Assembly (NCBI GenBank): GCA_017305195.1
Contig: JAFKMU010000036.1
Coordinates: 62,001 to 126,000, forward strand
Source of the DNA: Verrucomicrobiota bacterium
Lineage (GTDB): Bacteria > Verrucomicrobiota > Verrucomicrobiia > Chthoniobacterales > Terrimicrobiaceae
Direction of reading: 5' to 3'
DNA length: 64,000 nucleotides
Shown here: piece by piece, positions 50,619-59,022 of the stretch
How the letters are laid out: each line of letters starts with the position of its first letter
Position numbering within the stretch: position 1 is the first letter of the stretch
Notes under the pieces: model-generated
Told to the model about the DNA's origin: nothing
What the model saw: only the letters and a program-made list of their open reading frames with translations
Databases searched by the model: none
Translations under genes and position numbers: made by a program

Positions 50619-50630
50619 GACTCAACGTGA

Positions 50631-50666
50631 TTTGGGAGAGGCCGAAAGGCTTCTCCCAAATTTTTT
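50631..50666 (+). terminator. Intrinsic terminator after the H1-like gene
   Basis: TTTGGGAGAGGCC (50631-50643) pairs with GGCTTCTCCCAAA (50648-50660), 13 bp with one G-T pair, around a GAAA tetraloop; T6 follows. Confidence 0.93.
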
Positions 50667-50766
50667 GCCCGCGAGGCGCGGTGACGCCGCCCGCAGCGGT
50701 GGCCCTCTTCCGGCAGGTGAGAAAATCTTTTTGCGCCCAGTCGCGCCGCCCTCTAAAACCGAGCCC

Positions 50767-51513
50767 GTGTCCGACTATCTCACAACAGCCATCGAAGCCG
50801 CACAGGCGGCGGGCGGCCTTTTGCGCGCCGCCTTTGAGCGTCCCCTGAACGTAGACGCCAACGAGGCGCACGACATCAAGCTCGAACTCGACCGCCGCAG
50901 CCAGGCGCTGATCGAATCGCTGCTGCTTTCGCGATTCCCCGACCATGCCATCCTCGGCGAGGAAGGCGTGCGCGGCGAGGCCGGAAGCGAGTACGAGTGG
51001 ATCATCGATCCCATCGACGGCACGGTGAATTTCTTCTACGGCATTCCGCACTTTGCCGTCTCCATCGCGCTGCGGCGCAAGGGACAGATTATTGTCGGAG
51101 TGATCTACGATCCGATGCGCGACGACCTGTGGGCGGTGGATGAAAACTCTCCCGCTACGCTGAACGGCCAGCCGATCCAGGTGAGCCAGCGCAAGGAGCT
51201 CTCCGAGGCCGTGGTCTCGGTGGGCGTGGCGAAGACCTCCGAGTCGATCGACCGCGGGCTCCCGCTCTTCGAGCGCATGGCGCGTTCCGCCAAGAAGTGC
51301 CGCATGATGGGCAGCGCCTCGCTCGACATCGCCTATGTGGCCTGCGGACGACTCGACGCCTACATCGAGAGCCAGATCAGCATCTGGGACATCGCGGCCG
51401 GATTGCTCCTCGTCGAAAAGGCGGGCGGCATCGTGACTCTCACGCCGCACGAGACCGTGAAGGAGAAGTACGGCATCGTCGCCTACAGCGGCAAACTCGA
51501 CCTGGGTCTTTAA
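50767..51513 (+). CDS. suhB: Inositol monophosphatase family protein (SuhB-like)
   Basis: The GTG at 50767 gives 248 aa. ILGEEGV holds the metal-binding Glu, WIIDPIDGTVNFFYGIPHFAVSIAL is the IMPase motif (DPIDGT), and SISIWDIAAGLLLVEKAGG (WD) binds metal and substrate. Substrates could be myo-inositol-1-P or related phosphates; SuhB also modulates rRNA transcription in E. coli. It ends 1 nt before ispF. Confidence 0.88.
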   Translation: MSDYLTTAIEAAQAAGGLLRAAFERPLNVDANEAHDIKLELDRRSQALIESLLLSRFPDHAILGEEGVRGEAGSEYEWIIDPIDGTVNFFYGIPHFAVSIALRRKGQIIVGVIYDPMRDDLWAVDENSPATLNGQPIQVSQRKELSEAVVSVGVAKTSESIDRGLPLFERMARSAKKCRMMGSASLDIAYVACGRLDAYIESQISIWDIAAGLLLVEKAGGIVTLTPHETVKEKYGIVAYSGKLDLGL

Positions 51514-51514
51514 G

Positions 51515-51991
51515 ATGTTTGCGACCGGCATCGGCTACGACGTGCATTGCCTGGTGGAGGGGCGTCCCCTCGTGCTGGGCGGCGTGACCTTTGACTACCC
51601 GCTCGGGCTCGAGGGGCATTCCGACGCCGACGTGCTGTGCCACGCCATCGCCGACGCCATCCTCGGCGCGGCGGGCGAGCCCGATATCGGGCATCTTTTC
51701 CCCAATACGGATGAGTCGATACGAGGAATCAGCAGCCTGGAGATCCTGCGGCGCGTGCGCGCCGTGCTGGACGAGCGCGGGCATGTGCTGAACACCATCG
51801 ACTCGACCCTCATCGCCGAGGCGCCCAAGATCGGGCCGCATCTCACGGCCATGAAGGAAAACATCGCCGGGGCGCTGGGACTGCCTCGCGGTCATGTGGG
51901 CATCAAGGCCACGACCAACGAAAAACTGGGATTCCTCGGGCGCGGGGAAGGGATAGCCGCCATGGCGGTCGCCGCCATCGAACGTCAATGA
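51515..51991 (+). CDS. ispF: 2-C-methyl-D-erythritol 2,4-cyclodiphosphate synthase
   Basis: The 158-aa enzyme has the zinc ligands Asp9, His11 and His43 in GYDVHCL and DVLCHAIADA, HSDADV, DIGHLFPNTDE and IKATTNEKLGFLGRGEGI. It cyclises CDP-ME-2-phosphate to MEcPP in the MEP isoprenoid pathway. Its start is 1 nt after the phosphatase gene and its stop overlaps cysS (ATGA); the ispF-cysS pairing is common in bacteria. Confidence 0.96.
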   Translation: MFATGIGYDVHCLVEGRPLVLGGVTFDYPLGLEGHSDADVLCHAIADAILGAAGEPDIGHLFPNTDESIRGISSLEILRRVRAVLDERGHVLNTIDSTLIAEAPKIGPHLTAMKENIAGALGLPRGHVGIKATTNEKLGFLGRGEGIAAMAVAAIERQ

Positions 51992-53382
51992 GCATTCGCC
52001 TTTTCAATACTCTCACCCGGGAGATCGAGGACTTTCAGCCGACGGACCCGCACCGCGTGCGTATGTACACCTGTGGCCCGACGGTTTACAACTACGCGCA
52101 CATCGGCAACTTCCGCGCCTATGTCTTTGAGGACCTGCTCCAGCGTCACCTGGAGTTTCGCGGGTTTACAATTGATCGCGTGATGAATCTCACCGATGTG
52201 GATGACAAGACCATTCGCGGGTGCCGCCATGCCGGGGTGCCGCTGGGCGAGTTCACGCGGGAATACAAGCAGGCGTTCTTTCAGGATCTCGATGCGCTGC
52301 GGATCAAGCGCGCGGCGCACTATCCCGAGGCCACGGCGTCGGATCACATCACGCGGATGATTGAGATGATCTCGGATCTCGTGAAGAAAGGCCACGCCTA
52401 CCGCGCGGAGGATGGATCGGTTTATTTCCGCATCCGCACCTTCCCGAACTACGGGAAGCTGGCGCACTTCAATCTCGATGAACTCCAGCCCTCCGGCCGT
52501 GTGGCCAGCGACGAGTACGAGAAGGAGCAGATCGGCGATTTCGCGCTGTGGAAGGCGTGGGACGAGGCCGATGGCGATGTCTTCTGGGAAAGCCCCTGGG
52601 GACGCGGCCGCCCGGGCTGGCACATCGAGTGCAGCGCGATGGCGACGGCGATCCTCGGTGCGAGCCTCGATATCCACTGCGGTGGTGAGGACAATATCTT
52701 CCCGCACCACGAGGCGGAGATCGCGCAGAGCGAGAGCGTGACGGGCGCACCCTTCGTTCGCTACTGGCTCCACTGCAAACACCTCCTCGTCGATGGCCGC
52801 AAGATGGCCAAGAGCGAGGGCAATTTCTTCACCCTCCGCGACCTCCAGGCCAAGGGATGGACGGGGCGCGAGGTCCGCTACGTGCTGCTCTCGGTAAAGT
52901 ATCGCGAGCAGCTGAATTTCACCTTCGAAAGCCTCGAGGCCGCACGCAAGTCGCTGGCCCGTTTCGACGAATGGAGTCGGCGGTTGCAGGAGACCGCCTC
53001 GACCACGCCGGAGCCATTGCCGGAAACGCTTGATCCCGAGCGTTTCGGCGCGGCCCTGGACGATGACCTGAATATCTCAGCCGCGCTCGGAGCGTTGTTT
53101 GAGCTTATCCGCGAATCCAACCGTCTGCTCGACGCCGGGCAGCTTACGCCGGGGCAGGCTCGGTCGCTTCTCGCGTGGCGCGAGCGCATCGACTCGGTGC
53201 TGAATTTCTCGGCCGACGACGAAGGCGTTCCGGCCGAGGTGCAGGCGTTGGTCGACCAGCGCACCGCTGCCCGGGCCAACAAGGAATGGGCGCTCAGCGA
53301 CGTGCTGCGCGACCAGATCCTCGCCCTCGGCTGGCAGGTCAAGGACACGAAGGACGGCCAGAAAGTCTCCCGCAAGGGATAG
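51988..53382 (+). CDS. cysS: Cysteinyl-tRNA synthetase
   Basis: The 464-aa protein has the zinc Cys29 (YTCGPTVYNYAHIGN) and the HIGH-like HIGN at 38-41, NLTDVDDKTI, the zinc-site HCGGEDNIFPHHEAEIAQSE region, and KMAKSEGNF as the KMSKS loop. It charges tRNA-Cys. It overlaps ispF by 4 nt. A hairpin terminator follows. Confidence 0.97.
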   Translation: MSIRLFNTLTREIEDFQPTDPHRVRMYTCGPTVYNYAHIGNFRAYVFEDLLQRHLEFRGFTIDRVMNLTDVDDKTIRGCRHAGVPLGEFTREYKQAFFQDLDALRIKRAAHYPEATASDHITRMIEMISDLVKKGHAYRAEDGSVYFRIRTFPNYGKLAHFNLDELQPSGRVASDEYEKEQIGDFALWKAWDEADGDVFWESPWGRGRPGWHIECSAMATAILGASLDIHCGGEDNIFPHHEAEIAQSESVTGAPFVRYWLHCKHLLVDGRKMAKSEGNFFTLRDLQAKGWTGREVRYVLLSVKYREQLNFTFESLEAARKSLARFDEWSRRLQETASTTPEPLPETLDPERFGAALDDDLNISAALGALFELIRESNRLLDAGQLTPGQARSLLAWRERIDSVLNFSADDEGVPAEVQALVDQRTAARANKEWALSDVLRDQILALGWQVKDTKDGQKVSRKG

Positions 53383-53390
53383 GGCGATTA

Positions 53391-53417
53391 CCGGCCCTGG
53401 CCCGGCCGGGAGTTTTT
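53391..53417 (+). terminator. Probable intrinsic terminator after cysS
   Basis: CCGGCC (53391-53396) pairs with GGCCGG (53404-53409) around a 7-nt loop, and TTTTT follows at 53413-53417. It starts 8 nt after the cysS stop. Confidence 0.7.
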
Positions 53418-53456
53418 CCGCTTCCGGTCCGGCGTGGCGTCGCGCATAGTTCCCGG

Positions 53457-54137
53457 ATGTTCCAGCCAGATCGTTTTCTCGATCTCACCCGTACGGAACA
53501 CAGGGTGATCTTCGAGAATGTGGAGGCAGTGTGGCAGGCCCTCCCGAAAATCTCCGCGTACCTGCAGTTTCGCCTCAAGCCAGGCATCTACGGAAAGCTG
53601 ATCGGCAAGCCTTTCATCAGCAATGCCGTCTTCATCGGGCGCGGCACTGTCATCGAGCATGGCGCGATGATCAAGGGGCCGGCCTGGATCGGGGAGGGGT
53701 GCGAGATCCGCAACGGCTGCTACATCCGCGAAAACGTCATCATCGGCAACGGGGTGGTGGCGGGCAACTCGTGCGAGTTTAAGAACTGCCTGGTTTTTGA
53801 CGAAGCCCAGGTGCCGCATTACAACTACGTCGGCGACTCCATCCTCGGATACAAGGCGCACCTCGGGGCGGGCGTGATCCTGTCCAATGTGAAGCTCGAC
53901 AAGCGCGAGGTATCAGTCGTCGACCCTGATGGAAAGGCGGTCTCAACTGGACTGCGGAAATTCGGCGCAATCGTCGGCGACGAGGCCGAGGTGGGCTGCA
54001 ACAGCGTGCTCTCGCCCGGCTCCATCATCGGTCGCCGGTCCATCCTCTATCCAGGCATCCAGTGGCGCGGCGTCCTCGGCGAAAACAAGATCGCCAAAGT
54101 CCGCCAGCCAGTCGACATCGTCCCGCGCCGCGATTGA
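53457..54137 (+). CDS. Left-handed beta-helix (hexapeptide-repeat) transferase-like protein
   Basis: The ATG at 53457 gives 226 aa. From about residue 55 hexapeptide repeats run through it (AVFIGRGTVIEHGAMIKGPAWIGEGCEI, VIIGNGVVAGNSCEFKNCLVF, VPHYNYVGDSILGYKAHLGAGVILSNVKLD, IVGDEAEVGCNSVLSPGSIIG). The VPHYNYVGDSxxG part resembles the acetyltransferase half of GlmU. No nucleotidyltransferase domain is present, so it may be a stand-alone acyltransferase or the regulatory half of a sugar-nucleotide enzyme. Confidence 0.8.
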   Translation: MFQPDRFLDLTRTEHRVIFENVEAVWQALPKISAYLQFRLKPGIYGKLIGKPFISNAVFIGRGTVIEHGAMIKGPAWIGEGCEIRNGCYIRENVIIGNGVVAGNSCEFKNCLVFDEAQVPHYNYVGDSILGYKAHLGAGVILSNVKLDKREVSVVDPDGKAVSTGLRKFGAIVGDEAEVGCNSVLSPGSIIGRRSILYPGIQWRGVLGENKIAKVRQPVDIVPRRD

Positions 54138-54156
54138 CGCGGGAGAGGCGGGGAGG

Positions 54157-54759
54157 TTAGTCCCCCGTGATTGTAAACGCTCCACCGCGCGGGAGCTGAT
54201 CTGTCGTATTCGCTGATGTCTCCTCCCCATCGTCGTACTGGCCAATGCAGGACGACATGAGGGCGTGCATTTCCGGGCGTCCGCTGAACGCCTGGGAGCT
54301 TGCCTGGAAGGAGAGCTTGTTGCCATTGACCTTGACCTTGGAGAGGTCGACGGTTTCCTTTCGGCCTTTGAGGGTCAGGGTGCTGGAGTACGTCTGCCAC
54401 CGGTTCGTACCCCGGGGTTTGTAGATGCAGCAGACGATATCCTTTCCGAAGCTCGGAAAGGTGATGGAGGCGCGCCCGGTCGAGGCGTTGTTGTCGACGT
54501 CGAACTTCACCCAGAAGGTCACAGTGCGGTCGCGGTCGATATTGGCAGGGATTTCCTCTGCCAGCGTGATGTCAAAGTCCAGCTTGGTCTTGCTTGTGCG
54601 GGTGATGAGTCCTTCCTTGAAGTACAGGTAGCCCGGTTTCTCCTCCGTGGCCGCGGGTGCTGGGGGATTCGTTACGATCACCGGCGTGCCGTCGGCGGCC
54701 CTCGCTGGCAGAATGGAAAGAGCCAGACTAGCGATCAGTAGAAAAATTTTCGGTTTCAC
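54157..54759 (-). CDS. Secreted hypothetical protein, tandem paralogue A
   Basis: The 200-aa protein has a signal peptide (MKPKIFLLIASLALSILPARA) and a beta-rich mature part: PVIVTNPPAPAATEEKPGYLYFKEGLITR, FDVDNNASTGRASI, YKPRGTNRW and TTDQLPRGGAFTI. The DxDNNxxTG segment resembles calcium-binding loops in secreted beta-sandwich proteins. It is the same length as the adjacent gene product and similar along its whole length (about half the residues by eye). Function is unknown; periplasmic or secreted location is inferred. Confidence 0.75.
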   Translation of the reverse strand: MKPKIFLLIASLALSILPARAADGTPVIVTNPPAPAATEEKPGYLYFKEGLITRTSKTKLDFDITLAEEIPANIDRDRTVTFWVKFDVDNNASTGRASITFPSFGKDIVCCIYKPRGTNRWQTYSSTLTLKGRKETVDLSKVKVNGNKLSFQASSQAFSGRPEMHALMSSCIGQYDDGEETSANTTDQLPRGGAFTITGD

Positions 54760-54772
54760 CAGGATGCCGAGG

Positions 54773-55375
54773 CTAGTTGCCTTTGATAATGAACGAGCCG
54801 CCGCGCGGGAGTTGATCCGCTGTGACGGAGGCGGATTCCTGCCCGTTTTCGTACTTGCTGACGCTGGCCATCAAGAGCGCCTTGGACTGCGGGTAATCTC
54901 CAAAGAGAGGGGAGGTGAGTTCGAAAGTGAGTTTATTCCCATCCACCTTCACCTTCGAGATTGTCATGGTCTCCTTCTTTCCGTTTACCATGGCTGTGGC
55001 ATCCTCGGCAGTGAACCGATTCGTGCCGCGCGGCTTGTAAATGCGAAGGCCGATATCTTCACCAAAGCCCGGATAGGAGATCGAGGCAGTGCCGGTGGAA
55101 GCATTGGCGTCGATATCGAGCTGGATCGAATAGGTGAAGAAAATGTCGCGATCGATGTTGTTGGGGATGTCTCCGGCCAGGGTGATGTCAAACTCGACCT
55201 TGTTCTTGCTCTTGCGGGTGATGATCCCCTCCTTGAAGTAGCAATAGATTGGCTTCAGCTCGGTCGGCGCTGGTGCCGGGGGATTGGTGACGATGGTTGG
55301 AGTCCGGTCTTCGGCGTGAAGAGAGAGCGTAGTGAGAGCGAGACCTGCTAGAGCCGGGATAACGATGGATTTCAT
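54773..55375 (-). CDS. Secreted hypothetical protein, tandem paralogue B
   Basis: From the ATG at 55375 the protein is 200 aa with a signal peptide (MKSIVIPALAGLALTTLSLHA) and the same landmarks as its neighbour: TIVTNPPAPAPTELKP, YCYFKEGIITRKSK, LDIDANASTGTASI, YKPRGTNRF and TADQLPRGGSF. The two genes are 13 nt apart and result from a tandem duplication. The cysteines of copy A (IVCCIY) are missing here, indicating divergence. Confidence 0.75.
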   Translation of the reverse strand: MKSIVIPALAGLALTTLSLHAEDRTPTIVTNPPAPAPTELKPIYCYFKEGIITRKSKNKVEFDITLAGDIPNNIDRDIFFTYSIQLDIDANASTGTASISYPGFGEDIGLRIYKPRGTNRFTAEDATAMVNGKKETMTISKVKVDGNKLTFELTSPLFGDYPQSKALLMASVSKYENGQESASVTADQLPRGGSFIIKGN

Positions 55376-55409
55376 GATGTTGGGGAGTGACGGTTGAGAA
55401 GAGAAGGCC

Positions 55410-55925
55410 TTAATCCTTCCAGTCGGCCTTTCGGGAGATGGTGGACGGGTTGCAGAACTCCTGGCTGAGCTGTCCATTGATATAAACCCGGACCCATATC
55501 CCCGCTACGCGGTCCGACGACTTATTTCCGGAACCCGAATCGTAGTACCAGTTGCCGTCCAGTTGTTCGGTTGTCAATTGGAATGGTTTAGTGCTCAGCG
55601 TGACTGTTGCTTGCGCACCGACGAGAGGAAATTTCTCTGAACCATTTTGCGATCGCAGAACTCCGTCTCCGGTGGCTCCTGCCTCCTGGTCCTTGTAAAA
55701 AACGCGATACTTCACCTCGACATTTTCGAGGGCTTTGAAAGATCGGCTTTTTACCTCGATGCGATAACGGATTTCCTTGGTCGTAACCGTGGTATTTCCG
55801 TCTGCGCGTCCACGCTCCTGCCCCATTTTCTCGCGTGTCGCGGTAATATCGAAATCCTGCAAGGCGGCTTGGGAGGCAAAAGTAGCCAGAACCAAAAGTA
55901 CGAGGACCGAAAGAGAGAGCTTCAT
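55410..55925 (-). CDS. Secreted hypothetical protein upstream of the paralogue pair
   Basis: The ATG at 55925 gives 171 aa with a signal peptide (MKLSLSVLVLLVLATFASQA). The mature part is polar and beta-rich (KEIRYRIEVKSRSFKALENVEVKYRVFYKDQE, VTLSTKPFQLTTEQLDGNWYYDSGSG, IWVRVYINGQLSQEFC). It does not visibly resemble the two downstream paralogues but lies in the same orientation 34 nt from them, so the three may be one transcript. No function assigned. Confidence 0.7.
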   Translation of the reverse strand: MKLSLSVLVLLVLATFASQAALQDFDITATREKMGQERGRADGNTTVTTKEIRYRIEVKSRSFKALENVEVKYRVFYKDQEAGATGDGVLRSQNGSEKFPLVGAQATVTLSTKPFQLTTEQLDGNWYYDSGSGNKSSDRVAGIWVRVYINGQLSQEFCNPSTISRKADWKD

Positions 55926-56019
55926 AGCGCGCGGCGAGCGTGCAAGGTCCAACTTTCGACTGTCGAGAGGAAACCTCTGCGGCTTGTGCAAATAAAGGTC
56001 TTGGGGTATCTTAGTTACG

Positions 56020-56025
56020 TATAAG
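56020..56025 (+). promoter_or_regulatory. Candidate -10 element of the saccharopine-dehydrogenase-like operon
   Basis: TATAAG lies 11 nt before the ATG at 56037. If used, the transcript would have a leader of about 5 nt, i.e. be almost leaderless, which agrees with the absence of a ribosome-binding site. No good -35 box is seen at the right distance. Confidence 0.3.
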
Positions 56026-56036
56026 CACCCTATAGT

Positions 56037-57263
56037 ATGGCTAACGCAATGGTCATCGGGATAGGCGGCGTGGGCTCTGTCATCGGGCAGAAGCTCCATG
56101 AGTACGATTGCTTCGACAAGATTGTCCTGGCGGATCTGGATCCTGTTTTCGCGCAACATCTTGCGGCGAAAACTCCGAAGAGCCGCTTCGTGGTCGTGCA
56201 GGCAAATGCCATGGAGACAGAGCGTCTCGCCGCGTTAATGAAAGAACACAAGGTCGAGGTGACGTGCAATGCCTGCGTCTGCCAGACCAACCACTCCGTG
56301 ATGGAGGCCTGCTTACGTGCCGGGTCGCATTACCTGGACATGGCGGCAGATATTTATTCGCCCCCCGGGGTGAAGCGACCGGGGAAGAATTCCTTCGAGG
56401 CCGAGATTGAGAAATTCAACGACGCATACCTGCAGCGCGGCCTCGCAGGCATTCTTTGCATGGGGATGGACCCCGGGGCGGTGAATGTCTTTGCCCGCTG
56501 GGCGATGGACCGGCTCGACACGGCTTCCAGCATTCGCGTGCTCGATGCGGATAACGCCGAGGTGCGCGGATATCGCTTTGCGGTGCTGTTTTCGCCCGAG
56601 ACGTTCTTTGAGGAGCTGGGGGCGTCGCCGTACTTCGTCAAGGACGGCAAGGTCATCAGCGGGCGTCCGCTGGAGACGGAGGTGGAGTGGGTGCGGTTCC
56701 CCGACCCCATCGGCCTCCAGAAAACCTACGCCGTCGCGCACGAGGAGGGCGTGAGTCTCGGGATCTATCCGCCCTTTGTGGATAAGGGGGTGCGGTACTC
56801 CGTCTTTAAGTACAGCATCCCGGACAAGGTGGTGAACATCTCGAAGTCACTCCAGCTCCTGAACCTCGACACGTGGAAAAAGGTGAAGGTCGACGGCGTG
56901 GAGGTCGCCCCGGTGCGGGTGGCCAGCGCGCATCTGCCCAAGCCCGCGCAACTCGGGCCCACCGTGGACGGATACTCCTGCGTCGGTACGGAGGTGCGAG
57001 GGACGAAAGACCGCCGCAGGGTGGAGTACTTCGTATACTCGATGGACAACCACCGCGACACCTACGAACGCTACGGGTATTCGCTTACGCTTGTGCAGAC
57101 GGGCATCCCGCCCGCGCTCACAGCGAAGCTGCTCGTCATGGGCAAGATCCCCGAGCGCGGCGTCATGATGCCGGAGGCTCTCGATCCCGAGGAGCTGATG
57201 GCAAATTTCACACGCGAAGGATTGCCCATCTTCGTCGAGAAGCGTGAAGTGGAGCGACTATGA
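56037..57263 (+). CDS. Saccharopine dehydrogenase-like protein
   Basis: The 408-aa protein has an NAD(P)-binding start (MVIGIGGVGSVIGQKL, residues 5-20), VTCNACVCQTNHSVMEACLRAGSHYLDMAAD and GMDPGAVNVFARWA, the pattern of the saccharopine dehydrogenase/carboxynorspermidine synthase/lysine 6-dehydrogenase superfamily. Its stop overlaps the start of an aldehyde dehydrogenase (ATGA). If it forms aminoadipate semialdehyde, the partner would oxidise it to 2-aminoadipate. A role in carboxynorspermidine synthesis cannot be excluded. Confidence 0.85.
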   Translation: MANAMVIGIGGVGSVIGQKLHEYDCFDKIVLADLDPVFAQHLAAKTPKSRFVVVQANAMETERLAALMKEHKVEVTCNACVCQTNHSVMEACLRAGSHYLDMAADIYSPPGVKRPGKNSFEAEIEKFNDAYLQRGLAGILCMGMDPGAVNVFARWAMDRLDTASSIRVLDADNAEVRGYRFAVLFSPETFFEELGASPYFVKDGKVISGRPLETEVEWVRFPDPIGLQKTYAVAHEEGVSLGIYPPFVDKGVRYSVFKYSIPDKVVNISKSLQLLNLDTWKKVKVDGVEVAPVRVASAHLPKPAQLGPTVDGYSCVGTEVRGTKDRRRVEYFVYSMDNHRDTYERYGYSLTLVQTGIPPALTAKLLVMGKIPERGVMMPEALDPEELMANFTREGLPIFVEKREVERL

Positions 57264-58687
57264 GCAACAAGGCGTTTTACCTGAACGGGGCCTGGGTGAA
57301 CTCGGGCGAGAGCCATGCGGTGGAAAATCCGTGGAATGGCGAACTCTTGGCCGAGGTCGCAGTCGCCGAGGCCGCTCATGTCGAGGAGGCGGTAGCCACC
57401 GCCGCGGCGGCGTTCGAGGTCACGCGCAAGACGCCGCCGGTCGAGCGGGCCGAGTTGCTCACGCGCATCGCGGATGGCATCGCATCGCGGCGGGCGGATT
57501 TCATCGCCGCGCTTATCGCCGAGGCGGGCAAGCCGGTGACCTTTGCCCGCGTGGAGGTCGAGCGCGCGGAAATCTGCTTTCGCCAGGCGGCCTATGAGAC
57601 GGCGCATGCCCAGGGCGAGGTGCTTGAGATGGGCGCGACGAAGCCGGGGCGCAATCACTTTGGCCTCGTGCGGCGGTTTCCGCTCGGCATCATCCTCGGC
57701 ATTACGCCGTTCAATTTCCCGCTCAACCTCGTCGCCCACAAGGTGGCTCCCGCCATCGCGACGGGCAACACGATGGTGCTCAAGCCCGCGCTGAAAACTC
57801 CGCTTTCCGCGCTCCTCCTCGCCGAGGTGCTGCATGCTGCAGGCCTCCCGGCGGGGCAGATCAATGTCACCCCTTTCGGCCATGAGCACATCCGGCAGCT
57901 CCTCATGGACGAGCGGATCAAGATGCTGAGCTTCACCGGCAGCGTTGACGTCGGCTGGAAGCTCAAGAGTGAGGCGGCGAAGCTCAAGGTCGCGCTCGAG
58001 CTCGGAGGCAATGCCGCCGTGGTGATCGAGCCCGACTCCGACTGGCGCTCCGCCATTCCCAAGGTCGCCTCGGGAGCCTACGGCTACGCAGGCCAGTCGT
58101 GTATCAGCGTCCAGCGTATCCTTGTGCACCGCGGGATTTATGGGGATTTCCGCCAGGAGCTCGTCACCTGCATTCGCGAGAAGATCGCTGCCGGAGATCC
58201 CTCGCTTCCCGCCACGATCGTTGGCCCGATGATCAACGCCCGTGCCCGCGACAAGGTCGTCGACTGGATTCAGGACGCCGAACTCGCCGGGGCGAAACTC
58301 CTCACTCCGCTGAAGGTCGAGGGCGCTTCCCTCCTGCATCCCGTCCTCATTGAAAACGCCCCCGGCAACGCGGCAGTCTCCTGCGAGGAGGCCTTTGCCC
58401 CGCTCGCCGTGCTCCAGCCTTACGATAGCTTCGAGGAGGCGCTGGGCATCGTGAACGACTCTGCCTTCGGCCTTCAGGCCGGTGTCTTCACACCGAACAT
58501 TACGAAGGCCTTCCGGGCCTACGAGGCTCTCGACGTCGGCGGTGTGATGATCAATCAGGTGCCGACCTTCCGCGTGGAAAACATGCCCTACGGCGGCGTG
58601 AAGGACAGCGGCTTCGGCCGCGAAGGCATCCACTACGCCATGGAGGAAATGACCGAGCCGCGGAGCCTCGTGGTGAATCTGGGGTGA
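57260..58687 (+). CDS. Aldehyde dehydrogenase (NAD(P)-dependent)
   Basis: The 475-aa protein has all ALDH catalytic residues: Asn152 (TPFNFP), Lys175 (MVLKPA), Glu247 (VALELGG) and the nucleophile Cys281 (YGYAGQSCISVQRI). NMPYGGVKDSGFGREG near the end is typical. It oxidises an aldehyde to the acid. Close coupling to the saccharopine-dehydrogenase-like gene suggests aminoadipate-semialdehyde oxidation, although the substrate pocket was not analysed. Confidence 0.88.
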   Translation: MSNKAFYLNGAWVNSGESHAVENPWNGELLAEVAVAEAAHVEEAVATAAAAFEVTRKTPPVERAELLTRIADGIASRRADFIAALIAEAGKPVTFARVEVERAEICFRQAAYETAHAQGEVLEMGATKPGRNHFGLVRRFPLGIILGITPFNFPLNLVAHKVAPAIATGNTMVLKPALKTPLSALLLAEVLHAAGLPAGQINVTPFGHEHIRQLLMDERIKMLSFTGSVDVGWKLKSEAAKLKVALELGGNAAVVIEPDSDWRSAIPKVASGAYGYAGQSCISVQRILVHRGIYGDFRQELVTCIREKIAAGDPSLPATIVGPMINARARDKVVDWIQDAELAGAKLLTPLKVEGASLLHPVLIENAPGNAAVSCEEAFAPLAVLQPYDSFEEALGIVNDSAFGLQAGVFTPNITKAFRAYEALDVGGVMINQVPTFRVENMPYGGVKDSGFGREGIHYAMEEMTEPRSLVVNLG

Positions 58688-59022
58688 GCCTCCTTGCGGA
58701 AATCTCGCGATTTTTCCGAAGATGGAGGCATTGTGATTTCCGATAAGGGATGGAGATCCCCGGTGTTCCTTTGCGAAGTCGCGCGTTCGGTTTTTGTTGG
58801 TCACGGCTTATGACGGCCAAATCGGGGAATACCTCCCGGAAAGCTTTGCACGGAGGGAGGTGTGAAATCCGAGTCAAAAGATGAAAAAAGCCATAGGGAA
58901 TTCATTACAGCGAAAGTTGCAAATGGATAACTTTAATTGGTCGCTTCCCGAGGGGCGTCAGATATTGTTGAGGGCCTGAAACTGGCTGGCAAATTCTCCT
59001 GCTCCCCCGCGTATCTTTTCCG
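58688..59022. other. 335-bp intergenic region without a gene
   Basis: Directly after the ALDH stop, GCCTCC (58688-58693) and GGAGGC (58724-58729) form an outer stem around a second hairpin (GGAAATC/GATTTTTCC) with T residues, probably a terminator. GGGAT-GGAG-ATCCC (58747-58760) forms a small hairpin. The rest is comparatively AT-rich near 58880-58990 and should hold the promoter of the MoxR operon. No ORF with coding character, no tRNA and no recognisable riboswitch were seen. Confidence 0.6.

Noticed and set aside
58730..59022. A cyclic-di-GMP or other riboswitch ahead of the MoxR operon
   Set aside because: The conserved cores of GEMM and other known classes are absent; only simple hairpins are seen.
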